NCBI RefSeq assembly: GCF_002878395.1
Contig: NW_025860786.1
Coordinates: 445,429-509,428, forward strand
Origin: Capsicum annuum
Taxonomy: Eukaryota > Streptophyta > Magnoliopsida > Solanales > Solanaceae
Direction of reading: 5' to 3'
Length of the DNA: 64,000 nt
The notes under the pieces were generated by a model. That model searched no databases. It had not been told where the DNA came from and worked only from the letters and a program-made list of their open reading frames with translations. A program made the position numbers and the translations under genes. Position 1 is the first letter of the stretch; the number at the start of each line of letters is the position of its first letter. Below are positions 23,131 through 33,582 of the stretch, one piece after another.

Positions 23131-24735
23131 ACCATTAAAGATTTTATTAGTATTCCTCCGTGTATTCCTACTCACAAGATTCAGCTAGAGGAATATTGCA
23201 CACCTACCATTGAGCACCAACCTGCCTTAACCCAATGATTAAAGATGTGGTTAAGAAGGAGATCACTAAATGGCTTGATATGAGAGTTGTATACCCCATC
23301 TTCGATAGTAAGTGGGTAAGCCTTATCTAATGTGTGCCCAATAAGTGACCATGACTGTAGTGGCAAATGAAAAAAATTAATTCATTCCACTCAGGCTTGT
23401 GACTATGTAGAAAGTTTGCATGGACTCTCATAAGTTAAACTCAAGGACATTGAATGACCATTTTTTGATGTATTTTATAGATCAAATGCTTGATCGGTTG
23501 GCAGAAAGAGGTTGGGTATTCGGGCTATAACCAGATTTCTATTGCCCTGGAGGATCATGAGAAGATAGCATTCCCTTTCTCATATGGTACTTTTTCTTTC
23601 AAGAGGATGCCCTTTGGTCTGTGTAATTCTCCCGCTACCTTTTAGTGGTGCATAATGTCTATCTTTTCTGATATGATGGAAGAAACCTTGGAGGTGTTTA
23701 TCGATGACTTCTCAGTGGTAGGTGATTCTTTCGAGCTATGTTTTGTAATTTTGAGTAGAGCATTACAGCGATGCAAAGAGTTTAACCTTGTGCGGAATGG
23801 GGAGAAGTATCACTTATGGTGAAGTTGTCCTTGGTCACATAATTTCAGCCAAGGGCATTGAAGTCGACTGGGAAAAGGTTAAGGTTATTGAGAAACTACC
23901 TCCTTCTATTTCAGTAAATGGAGTTCGTAGTTTCCTTGGTCGTGTGGGATTCTATTGTCAATTTATAAAGGACTTCTCTGAAATTGAAAAAATCCACTTT
24001 GCAAGCTTTTGGAGAAGGAGACCAAGTTCATATTTAATGATGATTGCAGGAAGGCATTTGAATGCCTTAAGAGGAAACTAATGCATGCCCCAATCATTGT
24101 TGTGCCAGATTGGTCAATGTCATTTGAAATCATGTGTGATGCAAGCGGAGTGGATCTTAGGTTGTGCTTGGCCAAAAGAAAGAAAAGTTGTTTCATCCCA
24201 TTTACTATGCAAGCAAGGCATTGAATTGTGCTTAAAGGAATTACACTATTACTGAATAGGAACTTCTCGTGGTGGTCTATGCATTCGAAAAGTTCCATGT
24301 TTATCTATTGGGAACCAAGGTGGTGGTGCATACAAACCATGTTTCTTTGAGGTATTTGATGCAGAGATGAATACTAAGCCAAGGCTAATTAGATGGGTGT
24401 TGCTTTTTCCAGAGTTTGACTTTAAAGTCAAAGAATGAAAAGGATGTGAGAAATAAGTTGTAGATCATTTGTCCATACTTGAGGCCGATCAAGAAGTCAA
24501 GGATGAGCTCGAAATTGATGATACATTTCTGGATGAGAAAATCTTGGTTGCTGTGCTTGAAATAGTACCTTGTTGCGTGGACTTTACAAATTATATGGTT
24601 ACTGAGATTATCTCAGAAAATATTTTTTTTGACCAAAGAAAGAAGTTTCTCCATGATGTTACACATTACTTTTGGGATGATCCATATTTGTTTTTTCATT
24701 ATGTGAATAACATTATTAGGAGATGTATCCCATAG
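23131..24735 (+). pseudogene. Reverse transcriptase and RNase H of element B
   Basis: RT begins with TIKDFISIPPCIPTHKIQLEE and is frameshifted several times. Recognisable pieces are PFGLCNSPATF near 23,600, the catalytic VFIDDFSVVGDSF near 23,700 and, in 23,788-24,081, LGHIISAKGIEVDWEKVKVI and VRSFLGRVGFYCQFIKDFS. RNase H has FEIMCDASGVDL near 24,130 and tail pieces to 24,460. The 24,469-24,735 stretch (VDHLSILEA ... YNNIIRRCIP-like) is the RNase H-integrase linker. Both catalytic RT aspartates (DD) remain. Confidence 0.85.
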
Positions 24736-25854
24736 GTTGGCATGTTGAGTATACTGTAAGCTTGTCATTCTTCCCCATTCGAGGGTCACCATGCAGGTGA
24801 CCGTACTGCGAGAAAAGTGCTACAGAGCAGCTATTATTGGCTGACTTTATTGAAAGACGCATATGAATTTTTACGAAGATGCGACAAATGCCAGAGATAA
24901 GGGTCAATCACAAAGCTCCATGAAATGCCCATAACAAAAATGATGGAAGTGGAGTTGTTCGACGTCTGGGACATTAACTTCAAGTGGCCTTTAGTGAGCT
25001 ATTATAGGTTTAAATACATCTTAGTTTCCATCGATTATGTGTCTAAATGGGTTGAGGCTATTTCCTTGGCCGATAATGTAGGAAAGCAAATGGTTGCATT
25101 CTTTAAAAAGAATATTTTCTCTAACTTAGGGGTACCATGTACCATTATATGTGATGGTGGATCACATTTTTGTGGCCAAGTGTTTAGTCTTACCTTGGAA
25201 AAATATGGTGTTAAGCAACGCAAGGTGGAAACTCCATATCACCCACAGATTAGTAGGAAAATGGAGAGAATCGGAAGAAAAAAAGTTATTCTTGCAAAAA
25301 TGGTGAATGCAAGTAAACAAGATTGGTCTAGGAAGTTGGATGATGCCTTGTGGGCATACAGAACGGGTTTCAAGACACCCATTGGCATGTCACCGTACTA
25401 ATTATTCTAGGGAAATTCATTTTATTTTCCTATTTAATTGGAGAACAAAGCACCGTGGCAACTCAAGAGGCTAAATTTGAATTGGAATGAGGTATCAGAG
25501 TTGCGACTGGGGCATTTAAATAAGATGGATGAGTTCTATCTCGGGGCTTATGAAAGAGCAAACCTGTACAAATAAAATATGAAAAGGTACCATGACCGAA
25601 GGTTTGAAAAGAGCAACTTTCAAAAGAGTGATTGGGTACTCCTCTTCAGTTCCATACTGAAGCTCTTTCCGAGTAAACTTAAGTCTAAATGGTCTGGCCC
25701 ATTAAAATTTAACCAAGTCTACACATCTGGAGTAGTTGAACTTGAAAATGAGGATGGAAATGTCTTCAAGGTTAACAGGGAACCAGTAAAGTTGTATATC
25801 AATCTAATGGACTCAGTCAAGTTTCTAGCTACCATCTATCTCGATGAAGTCTAA
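24736..25854 (+). pseudogene. Integrase of element B
   Basis: The H2C2 zinc module is near 24,770-24,900 (CHSSPFEGHHAGDRTARKVL, FLRRCDKCQR). The core (24,925-25,401) has VWDINF, where the first catalytic Asp is Asn (24,976-24,978); CDGGSHFCGQVF with the second Asp; and YHPQISRKMER with a Glu in the expected place. The C-terminal piece 25,579-25,854 has KSDWVLLFSS, KLKSKWSGPL and VYTSGVVELENEDGNVFKVN. A stop and a frameshift near 25,402-25,575 separate core and tail. No chromodomain is expected for this lineage and none is seen. Confidence 0.88.
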
Positions 25855-27200
25855 GTAACCGAGATAACTGAGTTGTACCGTAAAAATAAATTAGGCACTA
25901 GTAGGAGGCAACCCACAATGTGTTGTTGTAATTATAGTTAGATTTTATTTGTTATTTTTAAGCAATTTGATGCATCGTGTAAGTGTGAAGAAATAGAAAT
26001 ACAGGAAAATAGAAGCTAAACAAGTTGGGAGATATCCGATGGGTGGCTTGATGGTCTGTCAAAAGGTTGATGGTCCATCGCTGGAGTTGTCAAAAAGAAA
26101 CCATAAACCTAAGCTACTAGAGTGAGACCGACAGGCAACTTGACGGTCTGTCACACTCATGATGATTCGTTGGATAGGCTGTCCGACCAAGGAAAATTGA
26201 ATATAGTTCTGGTAAGTTGTGATGGTTAAGCTGAAGGACCATCAAACTCCTGACAGACCATCAGGTCGACTGTCAACTTAATCCTAATTTTGATGGGTAA
26301 GGTCATTTTAATTGAATGTTAAATAAGTCATCCTTATCCACCCAAAACTTCTTTAAATAGATAAGGAGAAGCGGTTGAGTACGTTACCAACTTTTCAAAT
26401 ACTGAATCTATTTATATCTCACTCCATTCAAAGTACCTGAGGGCATTCATATCCTATTACGACTTTCCCTCTTCTCCTTTCTCTCCTACTTAAACAAATT
26501 TTTCTTTCTCTTCTTCGCATTAGAAATCAAGTTAGCAATCACTGATAAAAGCTTTAAGTCTTCTTTTGTTCTATGTTTGCAATGTCAAATTAATAAAGTA
26601 TACTATAGAAACATGGTATGATTACAACCTTACTTTTCTTTTCAATTTGGTGAAAGATGAGTTCTGTAAGTTGATGATTATTGAAAGAAATTTCTTTTTT
26701 TTTTATTTTGTTATGATTCTAATTTTAAGTCGAACACTAGTGTACACTATTTTGGGTGTATTCTGAGTAACACATGGACCAAAATTGGCAAATTTATGCT
26801 TTACCATAATTATGTGTATCATACCTTAAAGTATACCAGGTGTTTGATGAAATGCCAAAGTGAAATCTGAGGTTGAAAAGTAAGGCCGGCGGCCAATATT
26901 ATTGACCGTCGAACCCTGATGGACCATCGGGTAGACCATCACAATATTATTGAGTCTGATGCTTGGTGGTTCAGCCACGATGGATAACTTGACGAATCAT
27001 CAGAACCCCAATGAATCTTTAGGTCAAACATCGCAAGGCTATTTGATAAAAGCCTCACTAGATTAAGGTTTGGAGGTGAGGGCGATGGATAATCGTAGTC
27101 TCGATGGACCGTTGGACCTTCTATCAAGTCAAGTTCTTATTGTTTCTATCTGATTCTAAATTGCAAACTGATTATTTAATCCTTTTTCTTCTAATATGGA
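25855..27200 (+). promoter_or_regulatory. Element B spacer and putative internal promoter
   Basis: It starts with the conserved post-integrase block TAGGAGGCAACCCACAATG (25,901). A first word array (26,035-26,277) is followed by TTTAAATAG (26,352-26,360) and a strongly CT-rich leader (26,420-26,530). A second word array is at 26,900-27,118, and the accessory ORF starts at 27,201. The order array, TATA-like site, CT-rich leader copies the order in the LTR. Promoter activity is inferred. Confidence 0.5.
26035..27118 (+). repeat. Two internal word arrays of element B
   Basis: Array one, 26,035-26,277: CTTGATGGTCTGTCAA, TTGATGGTCCATCGC, CTTGACGGTCTGTCAC, CCTGACAGACCATCAGG. Array two, 26,900-27,118: TGATGGACCATCGGG, CTCGATGGACCGTTGG. 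The word matches that of LTR B. The AT-rich sequence between them (26,280-26,890) has no such words. Confidence 0.85.
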
Positions 27201-29030
27201 ATGAAAACTTCTTCTAACCAAAGGTGGTAGTAGACAACAATAGGGAAAAATAAGCTAGTAAGGAGAGAGGAGGCACCAGCCTTCAACACTAGGAAATAAT
27301 ATAGGGTACCTCGAGCACCATCCCAGTTTGACGAGGAAGGTGAATGTAGCAGCAGCAGTATAAGTTCTAGTGCCGATGAGGCAAGGGTCAAAACCGCTAA
27401 CCCTAACCAAGTCAAGAATATGAGGATCAAAATGTCATAAGGTGAAAGGACCTATAACTGCGAGGGGCAGTTCGATTGAAAATAGAGGGATCATGGGAGC
27501 ATTTTCTAGATGGGTTGGAACCAACAGCAAGCAGACCAATAGGGAGGCCTATCCACCAAGAGTATCAGATTGTCACCACTGAACTACATGAGTACCCCCA
27601 GCTGGAGTAGAGATTTAATGAATATGAGTTATCTTGCATGATTAGGCTACTAGGGACATACCAACCAAATCCTGTTCGTGTGTACTTTTCTAACTATTTA
27701 GCATTACTAGAGAAAGATTGCCCCTAGGGTACAAAGATCAATGACATGGGAAACTGGGATATCCTTTTGGTGCGTGGAGTAAACATAAATATTTCAGAAT
27801 GCACGTTTAAAAGATTCCTGCTTGGTCTTGAGTATGAGATACCTGGTGCAATCCCAGATATGGAGCCCCAAATATTGACAGCAAATCAACAAAAACCCTA
27901 GCTGGCCCGAGTATTCACAGCTAAGGAAAATCCAGTGAGGCTGCATAAGCCTCAAGAGTAGATAACTAAGTCGTCCCTAATTTTTATGGAAAATTTCTAG
28001 TGGGAAATTGTAAGGTAGAGATTGATGCCAATAGGCAGTGATGCTAACTTTGAGATTTAGAGAGCGCTATTGGTTGCTTTTTTTATTTAGGGACTGAAGA
28101 TAGACTTCGGCCATACTATTACCGATGAGTTATCTGCCCGAGCACACAAGATTTCCAGTGCTCTACCATTTCCATGTCTTATCATGGAGTTGTACAAATG
28201 GGAAAATGTGTCTTTGATTAGTAGGGTTGATAATGAAGTTTGTGTGAATCACACATAGGATATCGAGAAAACGAAAAATGACTTAAAGTATCAAATATGA
28301 GTCAATAAGCCTACCGCCTATCAGACTCAGTCAGCTCCATCCCTCGGGACTTTGGATATTCATCAGGCATGCCATTACCTATCACGATATATGTAATGCT
28401 GAATTATCTGTCTTCTACCACTCCTACAGGTTTAGCCTCTATTCTTCCAATGGGTGGGATGGCAGATTCTGCATCTATCTCCCCTTAATATTCTGAGAAC
28501 AGGCTAACACAGGGGAATTTTTCCAAGTCTATTAAAGCACAAAAGAAGTTTAAGAAGCAGCTAATTACATGGTATACACAATTCAACCCTTTTGATGACC
28601 ATATTATAGCTGAGGCAATCCTTTTTTTTTAGAACATTCAGATCATGATGGTCCATATGAAGGAGCGTGTCCACAAAAGGCTAGATGTGATATCTATTCC
28701 ATATTTTACTCAGTTTATGGCAGAATTCAGGCAAGCATCGAAAAACATAGCAGAATTGAAAAGACAACCACAACAGCCCTACCTAGGGGGGTAACTTGAG
28801 AAAGGTATGAGAGAGACTTGAGAAAAGCTGAGGAAAAGATAGAAGAGGATGTAGAGTTGAGGAAGAAGAAAGCTGCAGATGAAGCCGTAGGAGTGTCGAC
28901 CAGTTCTACCCTACCTAGGGGGGTAATTCTAGACCAAGTTCCTATTGATATACCTCTAGCCAGGAGGGCACTGATTTGAGCACCCATACCACCATAAGGG
29001 TCAATGTTGCTGCACTTGAGGCCAAAGAAG
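27201..29030 (+). pseudogene. Accessory ORF of element B (putative plant transposon protein family)
   Basis: An ATG at 27,201 opens a basic N-terminus (MKTSSNQRW), then a Ser/acidic stretch (QFDEEGECSSSSISSS). After a frameshift near 27,480 the core reads YFSNYLALLEKDCP, WDILLVRGVNINISECTFKR, ENF-WEIVR-RLMPIGSDANFE, TITDELSARAHKI and ALPFPCLIMELYKWENV, paralleling the copies in A and E and matching what I recognise as PF20167. The tail has a heptad-like, possibly coiled-coil segment (RLDVISIPYFTQFMAEFRQA) near 28,700. Function is unknown. Position corresponds to the Athila env-like gene; I saw no signal peptide or membrane segment that would argue for an envelope. Confidence 0.75.
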
Positions 29031-30506
29031 CCTAATAAGATTTAACTGATGCCTCATCAAACTAAGAGGCTTTACAAGTATTCCCTTTTTTTTTACTTTA
29101 TTTTAATATATTGGGGATAAAGCATTCCTTTTTAGTGGAGGTGGGTATACTTGTACCACGGGGGGTTTTATTGCCTGCGTTCTTTTTCTCTGGTATGCTA
29201 TCTAGTAGAACTGGTATGTTTAGGTTACATATTTATTTTCTTGCGATGTACATATCGTGTCATAATTATAAGTATATTGTTTATGTTATTTCCCTCCCTT
29301 TTAGCACCATTTTGTATCAATGAAAAATAATTGTGCAAAAGTACTTTGAACATGATTGTATGACTATTCTTTCTTGTCACTTGTTAAATATCTTTAACAA
29401 CCATTTGTGATTTGGATATTGGCATTAGGATTTAAAGTGATCATGACCATGTAATATAAATCGTAAGAGTTAGTAGAATAAGTGTTAACTAATTACCTGT
29501 GTGTGTGAGTGTTTGTTATAGTTCTTACATAGTGTTACCCCTAAAACATATCTGGTTCATTGATATTATTTCGTGATTGATACAATAAGATAGGATAGTA
29601 GGCCTCCTTGTACTTTTAGTCCATATAGACAAAAAGAATGACACACCAAAAAGGTTTTTCCATTTTTGAACCCCTTTTGAGCTTATGTTAGTTTTTATTC
29701 ATTCACAATAGCTCTAATTAAATCTCTTTAGGATATTAGCACCTAACTTTAGCCCTGGTCTAATATTGGAGATTGTGCAACTTAACTTAGGCAAAATGCC
29801 TAAGTTGAGAGTGGTTACTGTCAGGACATTAGTAGTTTGATAAAGGTGGTCCAGAGTTGAAATAAAATGTCGCATCCGGCCCTGATTTAGTTGGATATTA
29901 TGCATCTCAACTGACTGCATCAGCATAAGTTGAGGGTGACTGATGTTGATGCTTAAAAGAAAACTAGGTTTATGGTGAAAGCGTGAATAAATAATAGAGA
30001 TTGTAAGTGAGATAGAAAAGCAGTAGTCTTGGTGAGTAGCAATCAAGGGAAAAGAGAGTGAAGTCTAAAATTTAAGTGACTTTTTCCAAAATATATCCTC
30101 ACCTATCCTTGAAACCTCATTACAAACCTTAGAAAGACTTTCTTGATCTTTCTAAATCAACCGTAAGTGAGCATTAGATGATAAGAGCAAGCCTATGGGT
30201 ATATAAGCTATGTTTGCAACTTTGTTTGTGAGAGTGAGTCTTAGTTTCATCCATAGGTTAAATAACTAGAGTGTGGTGGATTTCTTTGACTGTGAGGGCA
30301 TATTGAGTTATACTTAGTTTTGATGATTTCTTTGGGATGTTTTTTGTATGGTTGTGTTTGTGCTGAACTATATGTGTTGAGACCACATGGGGAAAATGAC
30401 ATTTGAATGCCTATATGAAGTTTAGTTTAATAGTTGAATGCCCGTCACTATGTTTGTCCATGCATATGATTTGGTGTTGAGTTGCTTGAGGACAAGCAAT
30501 TGTCTT
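29031..30506 (+). other. 3' UTR of element B with duplicated stem-loop
   Basis: No supported gene. The main stem-loop is at 29,781-29,809. A second, weaker copy is near 29,900-29,935 (CATCTCAACTGACTGC, AGCATAAGTTGAGGG). The TTGCTTGAGGACAAGCAATT block is at 30,482-30,501, just before the purine tract. Confidence 0.6.
29781..29809 (+). other. Conserved 3' UTR stem-loop (element B)
   Basis: CTTAACTTAGGC (29,781-29,792), loop AAAAT, GCCTAAGTTGAG (29,798-29,809): 12 pairs with a single wobble. It is preceded by GATTGTGCAA, as in A and E. Confidence 0.75.
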
Positions 30507-30519
30507 AATTTAAGGATGT
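30507..30519 (+). other. Polypurine tract of element B (degenerate)
   Basis: AATTTAAGGATGT precedes the LTR start TGATGTTAAAG; it aligns with GAGTTGAGGGTGT of element A and has lost part of its purine run. Confidence 0.6.
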
Positions 30520-31628
30520 TGATGTTAAAGACTTTGAAGGAATATTTTATACTTTTTCAAGGTATAATTAGAAATTTTCAAGAAACTATTGTTGTATTTG
30601 ACACTGGATTTTAGTGTTTTCAAGTCAGAGACTTAGCTAGAGTAATAACTTGGAAAAGAAAGACAAAAAGGGCTTTGATGGTCAGACTGACAGATCATTA
30701 ATTATGTGACGGACCATCACGATGTTGGTCAATGACGACTAGAATGAGCAGCATGGCAGACCCTTACGATGGACCATCACGATACTCACGGGTTGTCAAC
30801 TTAGCCATCGACTCAAAGCATAATGAGTCAACCTTGGAGATAAAGTTACGGTCCAGGCGGTGGACCATCAGCCCTGCGATGGTCCGTCAACCTGGCAATC
30901 GGAGGTTAAACAGAATGCAACGTCACTGGAAGCCTTGTGACAAACCAAATGATGGACCGTCAAGGACTTGACGGGCCACCAACTAATCCGTCAAACTTGA
31001 CGCAGCAGTCTGAGTTTTGAATTCTAAAACCCCAATCCCTGGAAATATATAAATACCCAGTTTGGGTTTTATTTTTGCATCTTGGATCATATTTCCATTT
31101 TGAAAACTGATTGTAACATATTATTTTCTGAGATTCAACCTACAATTGTGGATCTACCTATTTTATTCATATTTCATTGAGGATTTAAGAATAATTATTG
31201 TAACTTTTGTAAGTAATTCTCTAAATTTAATGATGAATAACACAATGACTACTTCTTCTCTTAAGATGTGTGGCTAAGCTCCCATAACTAGGGTTATGGG
31301 AGCCTTAATGTGAATAGCTGATTAGGGTTGTAAAAATATTTAATTTCCATAGTTAATTGAGATTTTATAAATCCTTCTTCATATTAACGACCTTTCTAGG
31401 TTGTAAACTTTAAGGGAGTGTACAAGAACATCACTTGTTCACTTGTTTATGAACATCACTTCTTGAAAAACCCTTTTACTCTGGAACCTTTGATCAATAG
31501 TCTATTAGCGGCCATAACACTTAGTTTTCACATTATTTCCTATGGGATTCAACCCCAACCTAGTTTTGTTCTATATATGACAGCGACCGCTTACACTTTA
31601 TGAAAAGAGTTGTAATTTCGGCATATCA
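30520..31628 (+). repeat. 3' LTR of element B (1.1 kb, internally deleted)
   Basis: It starts TGATGTTAAAGAC and ends TTTCGGCATATCA. The word array is at 30,675-31,003 and TATAAATA at 31,048-31,055. It matches the 5' LTR except for a missing block of about 370 bases near 31,450. T1 integrase sequence follows directly. Confidence 0.88.
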
Positions 31629-32228
31629 ACGGTGCGACTTGATATCTCAGACCCTAGGAGGATTCTTCCTAGTGTTAAGAATAGGTCTCACTATTTGAGA
31701 AGATTTTGGATCATAAGTTTGAGGATAATAGGATTTGTATTCTCTATGATTAGGTGTTGAGTGGTGAGTCCAGGAATGCTACCATATATTATGAGGGTGT
31801 ATTGAGATTTGATAGTCATATTTATGCTTTAAGGATTGATGACTTGATTCAGTAGATTCTATATGAGGCTCATAGCCCTAGATATTCCATTTACCCAGGT
31901 ACAATGAATATGAATAGAGATTTAAGATAGCATTATTTATGGAGTTCCACATAGAGAGATGTTTCGGACTCTGTAGCTCATTGCCTATGTTGTCCGCAGG
32001 TGAAGGTCGAGTATCACCGACCAGGTGGTTTGATTTATAAATTGCCCATTCTCAAGTTGAAATGGGAGTAGATTACCAAGGACTTTATAAGTGGTTTACC
32101 CCGTACTTCCTGTGGATCCATTGGTATTTAGGTCATTGTGGTTCGGTTAACCAAGTCGACATATTTCATTCCAATATATATGTCCTTCTATGATAAGAGA
32201 TTAGTCCATATCTATATTCGTGAGATAG
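31629..32228 (+). pseudogene. Integrase N-terminal part of T1
   Basis: This continues T1 from LANF at 18,695. It begins TVRLDISDPRRIL and runs through GVLRFDSHIYALRIDDLIQ and ILYEAHSPRYSIYPG. The zinc module follows (DVSDSVAHCLCCPQVKVEYH), then the core ITKDFISGLPRTSCGS with the first catalytic Asp, and VVRLTKSTYFIPI to YIREIV. It is cut at 32,229 by LTR E. gatag at 32,224-32,228 would be one side of E's target duplication, but the other side is lost. Confidence 0.88.
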
Positions 32229-33570
32229 TGATCAACGTCCAAACTACACTTCCAATTAAAGATAAATGGCCATTTTCAAGTAAAGTAATCCAACTCAGGT
32301 TGGGGTGGAACCCAAGGGAATACGTGGAATTATATCTCCCATTTACTAGAATAGACTAGAATTGCAGAAATTGAATAGGGGGTTTGAATCTCAAACAACG
32401 CAACTTTGGTTGTAATCAGTCAGTGGAAAAATCTAGTACTATGTTCACCCAGGCTTCTCAACTCAATAGGTTTATCGTGCTTTGTTGAACAAACCTAATA
32501 TCTTTCATGCAGAATCTAATAAGTTATGTACTATCAATTGTCTTGTTGACTGACTCATTGATAGATTTCACCTTTTACCTTTTGAAACTAAGGATGTTGC
32601 ATTACTAATCCTTATCCTAGATCTAGTTAACTATTACCTTTTGAGTCTGAATTTATTAGATAATAGATAACCATCTTAATTTGACAATATTGATTAGCCT
32701 AGATCGAAAATTAATCCTCAAATTGCTGTTGTGATTAGTTTTTCCTAATCCCTACTCCTCTTATGAAGAAAATAGTGGTATACTAGGCATGATCTTGATG
32801 TTGGCAACCGCTAAGAAATCTCTTTATGTAAAGGTAACCATAATACATGCAAGAATATTAGTTCAGAAAAAGTTAGCACTTTTCTTACCTCGTCAATCTG
32901 CCAGGGTTTCCACAACCCTAGCTAATGTCTTTAGCCACTCATTGTTGTGAAATGAGCAAAATAATTCATAATTTAAGACATTTAAACAAGATCACAATAA
33001 TCAATTAAGAAAGCCCAAAGTTTGTAATTGAATTATCAACCACAATCAAGAACAAAGGAATCCCAAGATCAAATTCAAATCTTGGAATTAAATATATGTT
33101 TCTAAATATATAGAGTGTTTAAACTAACTAAAAAAATCAAAAGAGTATATACAGGTTACATGGAAATGCTAGGGAAAAACTCCTTAAAAAGGAAGGAAAA
33201 TATAGGTTGGTGGCCACTTAGTGGGCCACCTACTTGATGCAGATGGCACCTACAGTCCATAGGTGGTCCACGAAGGTAGGTGCCCCTCCATAAGTGACAA
33301 AGTCTTTTTTCTACATTTTTGAGTCTATGTATCTCCAAGTTTTGAACCTACTTTGGCACCTACGGACCATAGGTAGCACATACAGGCTGTAGGTGCCAAC
33401 TTCTATGGCCAAAAACTTCAAATTTCACTCTTTTCTTTGTGAATAGTCCCAAAACCTAATTTTCTACAAAAAAACTACTGAAAACACATCATATCTAACA
33501 AAAAAACCTAAGTAACTTACATATTTTTGTCTTTTTAAGCATCAAAGTGCTATGAATCAATAGCACATCA
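32229..33570 (-). repeat. 3' LTR of element E (1.34 kb)
   Basis: On the minus strand it starts TGATGTGCTATTGATTC at 33,570 and ends GTTTGGACGTTGATCA at 32,229. The first 700 plus-strand bases align with the 5' LTR copy at 50,246-50,951. It is the same family as LTR G. The hairpin GTGCTAT/ATAGCAC (33,547-33,566) sits at its start. Confidence 0.88.
33211..33395 (-). repeat. Imperfect-palindrome word array in LTR E
   Basis: Plus-strand words: GCACCTACAGTCCATAGGTGG, split as CACCTACAGTCC and ATAGGTGG; GGCACCTACGGACCATAGG; ACAGGCTGTAGGTGCC. They are close to CCTACGGTCCGTAGG. The E spacer retains ACCATCTACGAACCATAG at 38,134-38,153. Confidence 0.8.
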
Positions 33571-33582
33571 ACACCCTCTATT
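33571..33582 (-). other. Polypurine tract of element E
   Basis: On the minus strand AAATAGAGGGTGT directly precedes the LTR start TGATGTGC, matching the tract of element A. Confidence 0.75.

Larger units (their letters stand above)
18696..31628 (+). mobile_element. Nearly complete Athila-like element B (12.9 kb)
   Basis: Both LTRs, PBS, gag, PR, RT, RNase H, INT, spacer, accessory ORF, 3' UTR hairpins and PPT are in canonical order. It interrupts T1 between LANF and TVRLDIS codons. A clean 5-base target duplication is not visible (cttta versus acggt), probably lost by mutation. The LTRs are clearly diverged and the 3' LTR has lost about 370 bases, so the insertion is old. Confidence 0.9.
10850..32228 (+). 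mobile_element. Tekay/Del-type element T1, split by S and B
   Basis: Segments of one chromovirus: 5' LTR 10,850-13,648, gag to 16,760, PR-RT-RNase H to 18,695, then integrase at 31,629-32,228 after the insertion of B. The reading across B is seamless at protein level: LANF before B and TVRLDIS after B join in frame. Solo LTR S interrupts gag. Element E (-) cuts the integrase core at 32,229, and the rest of T1 is not recognised in the window. Confidence 0.85.

Noticed and set aside
23131..24735. Endogenous pararetrovirus (Caulimoviridae) as source of RT sequences
   Set aside because: All RT fragments are accompanied by integrase, LTRs or PBS/PPT in Ty3/Gypsy order; no movement or coat protein motif was seen.
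27201..29030. A DNA transposon inserted between integrase and the LTR, given the family name 'plant transposon protein'
   Set aside because: The ORF is in the same position in three separate elements, and I found no terminal inverted repeats or target duplication around it.
18691..31633. Clean 5-base target duplication for element B
   Set aside because: cttta and acggt do not match; only the seamless T1 protein reading across B supports the insertion.
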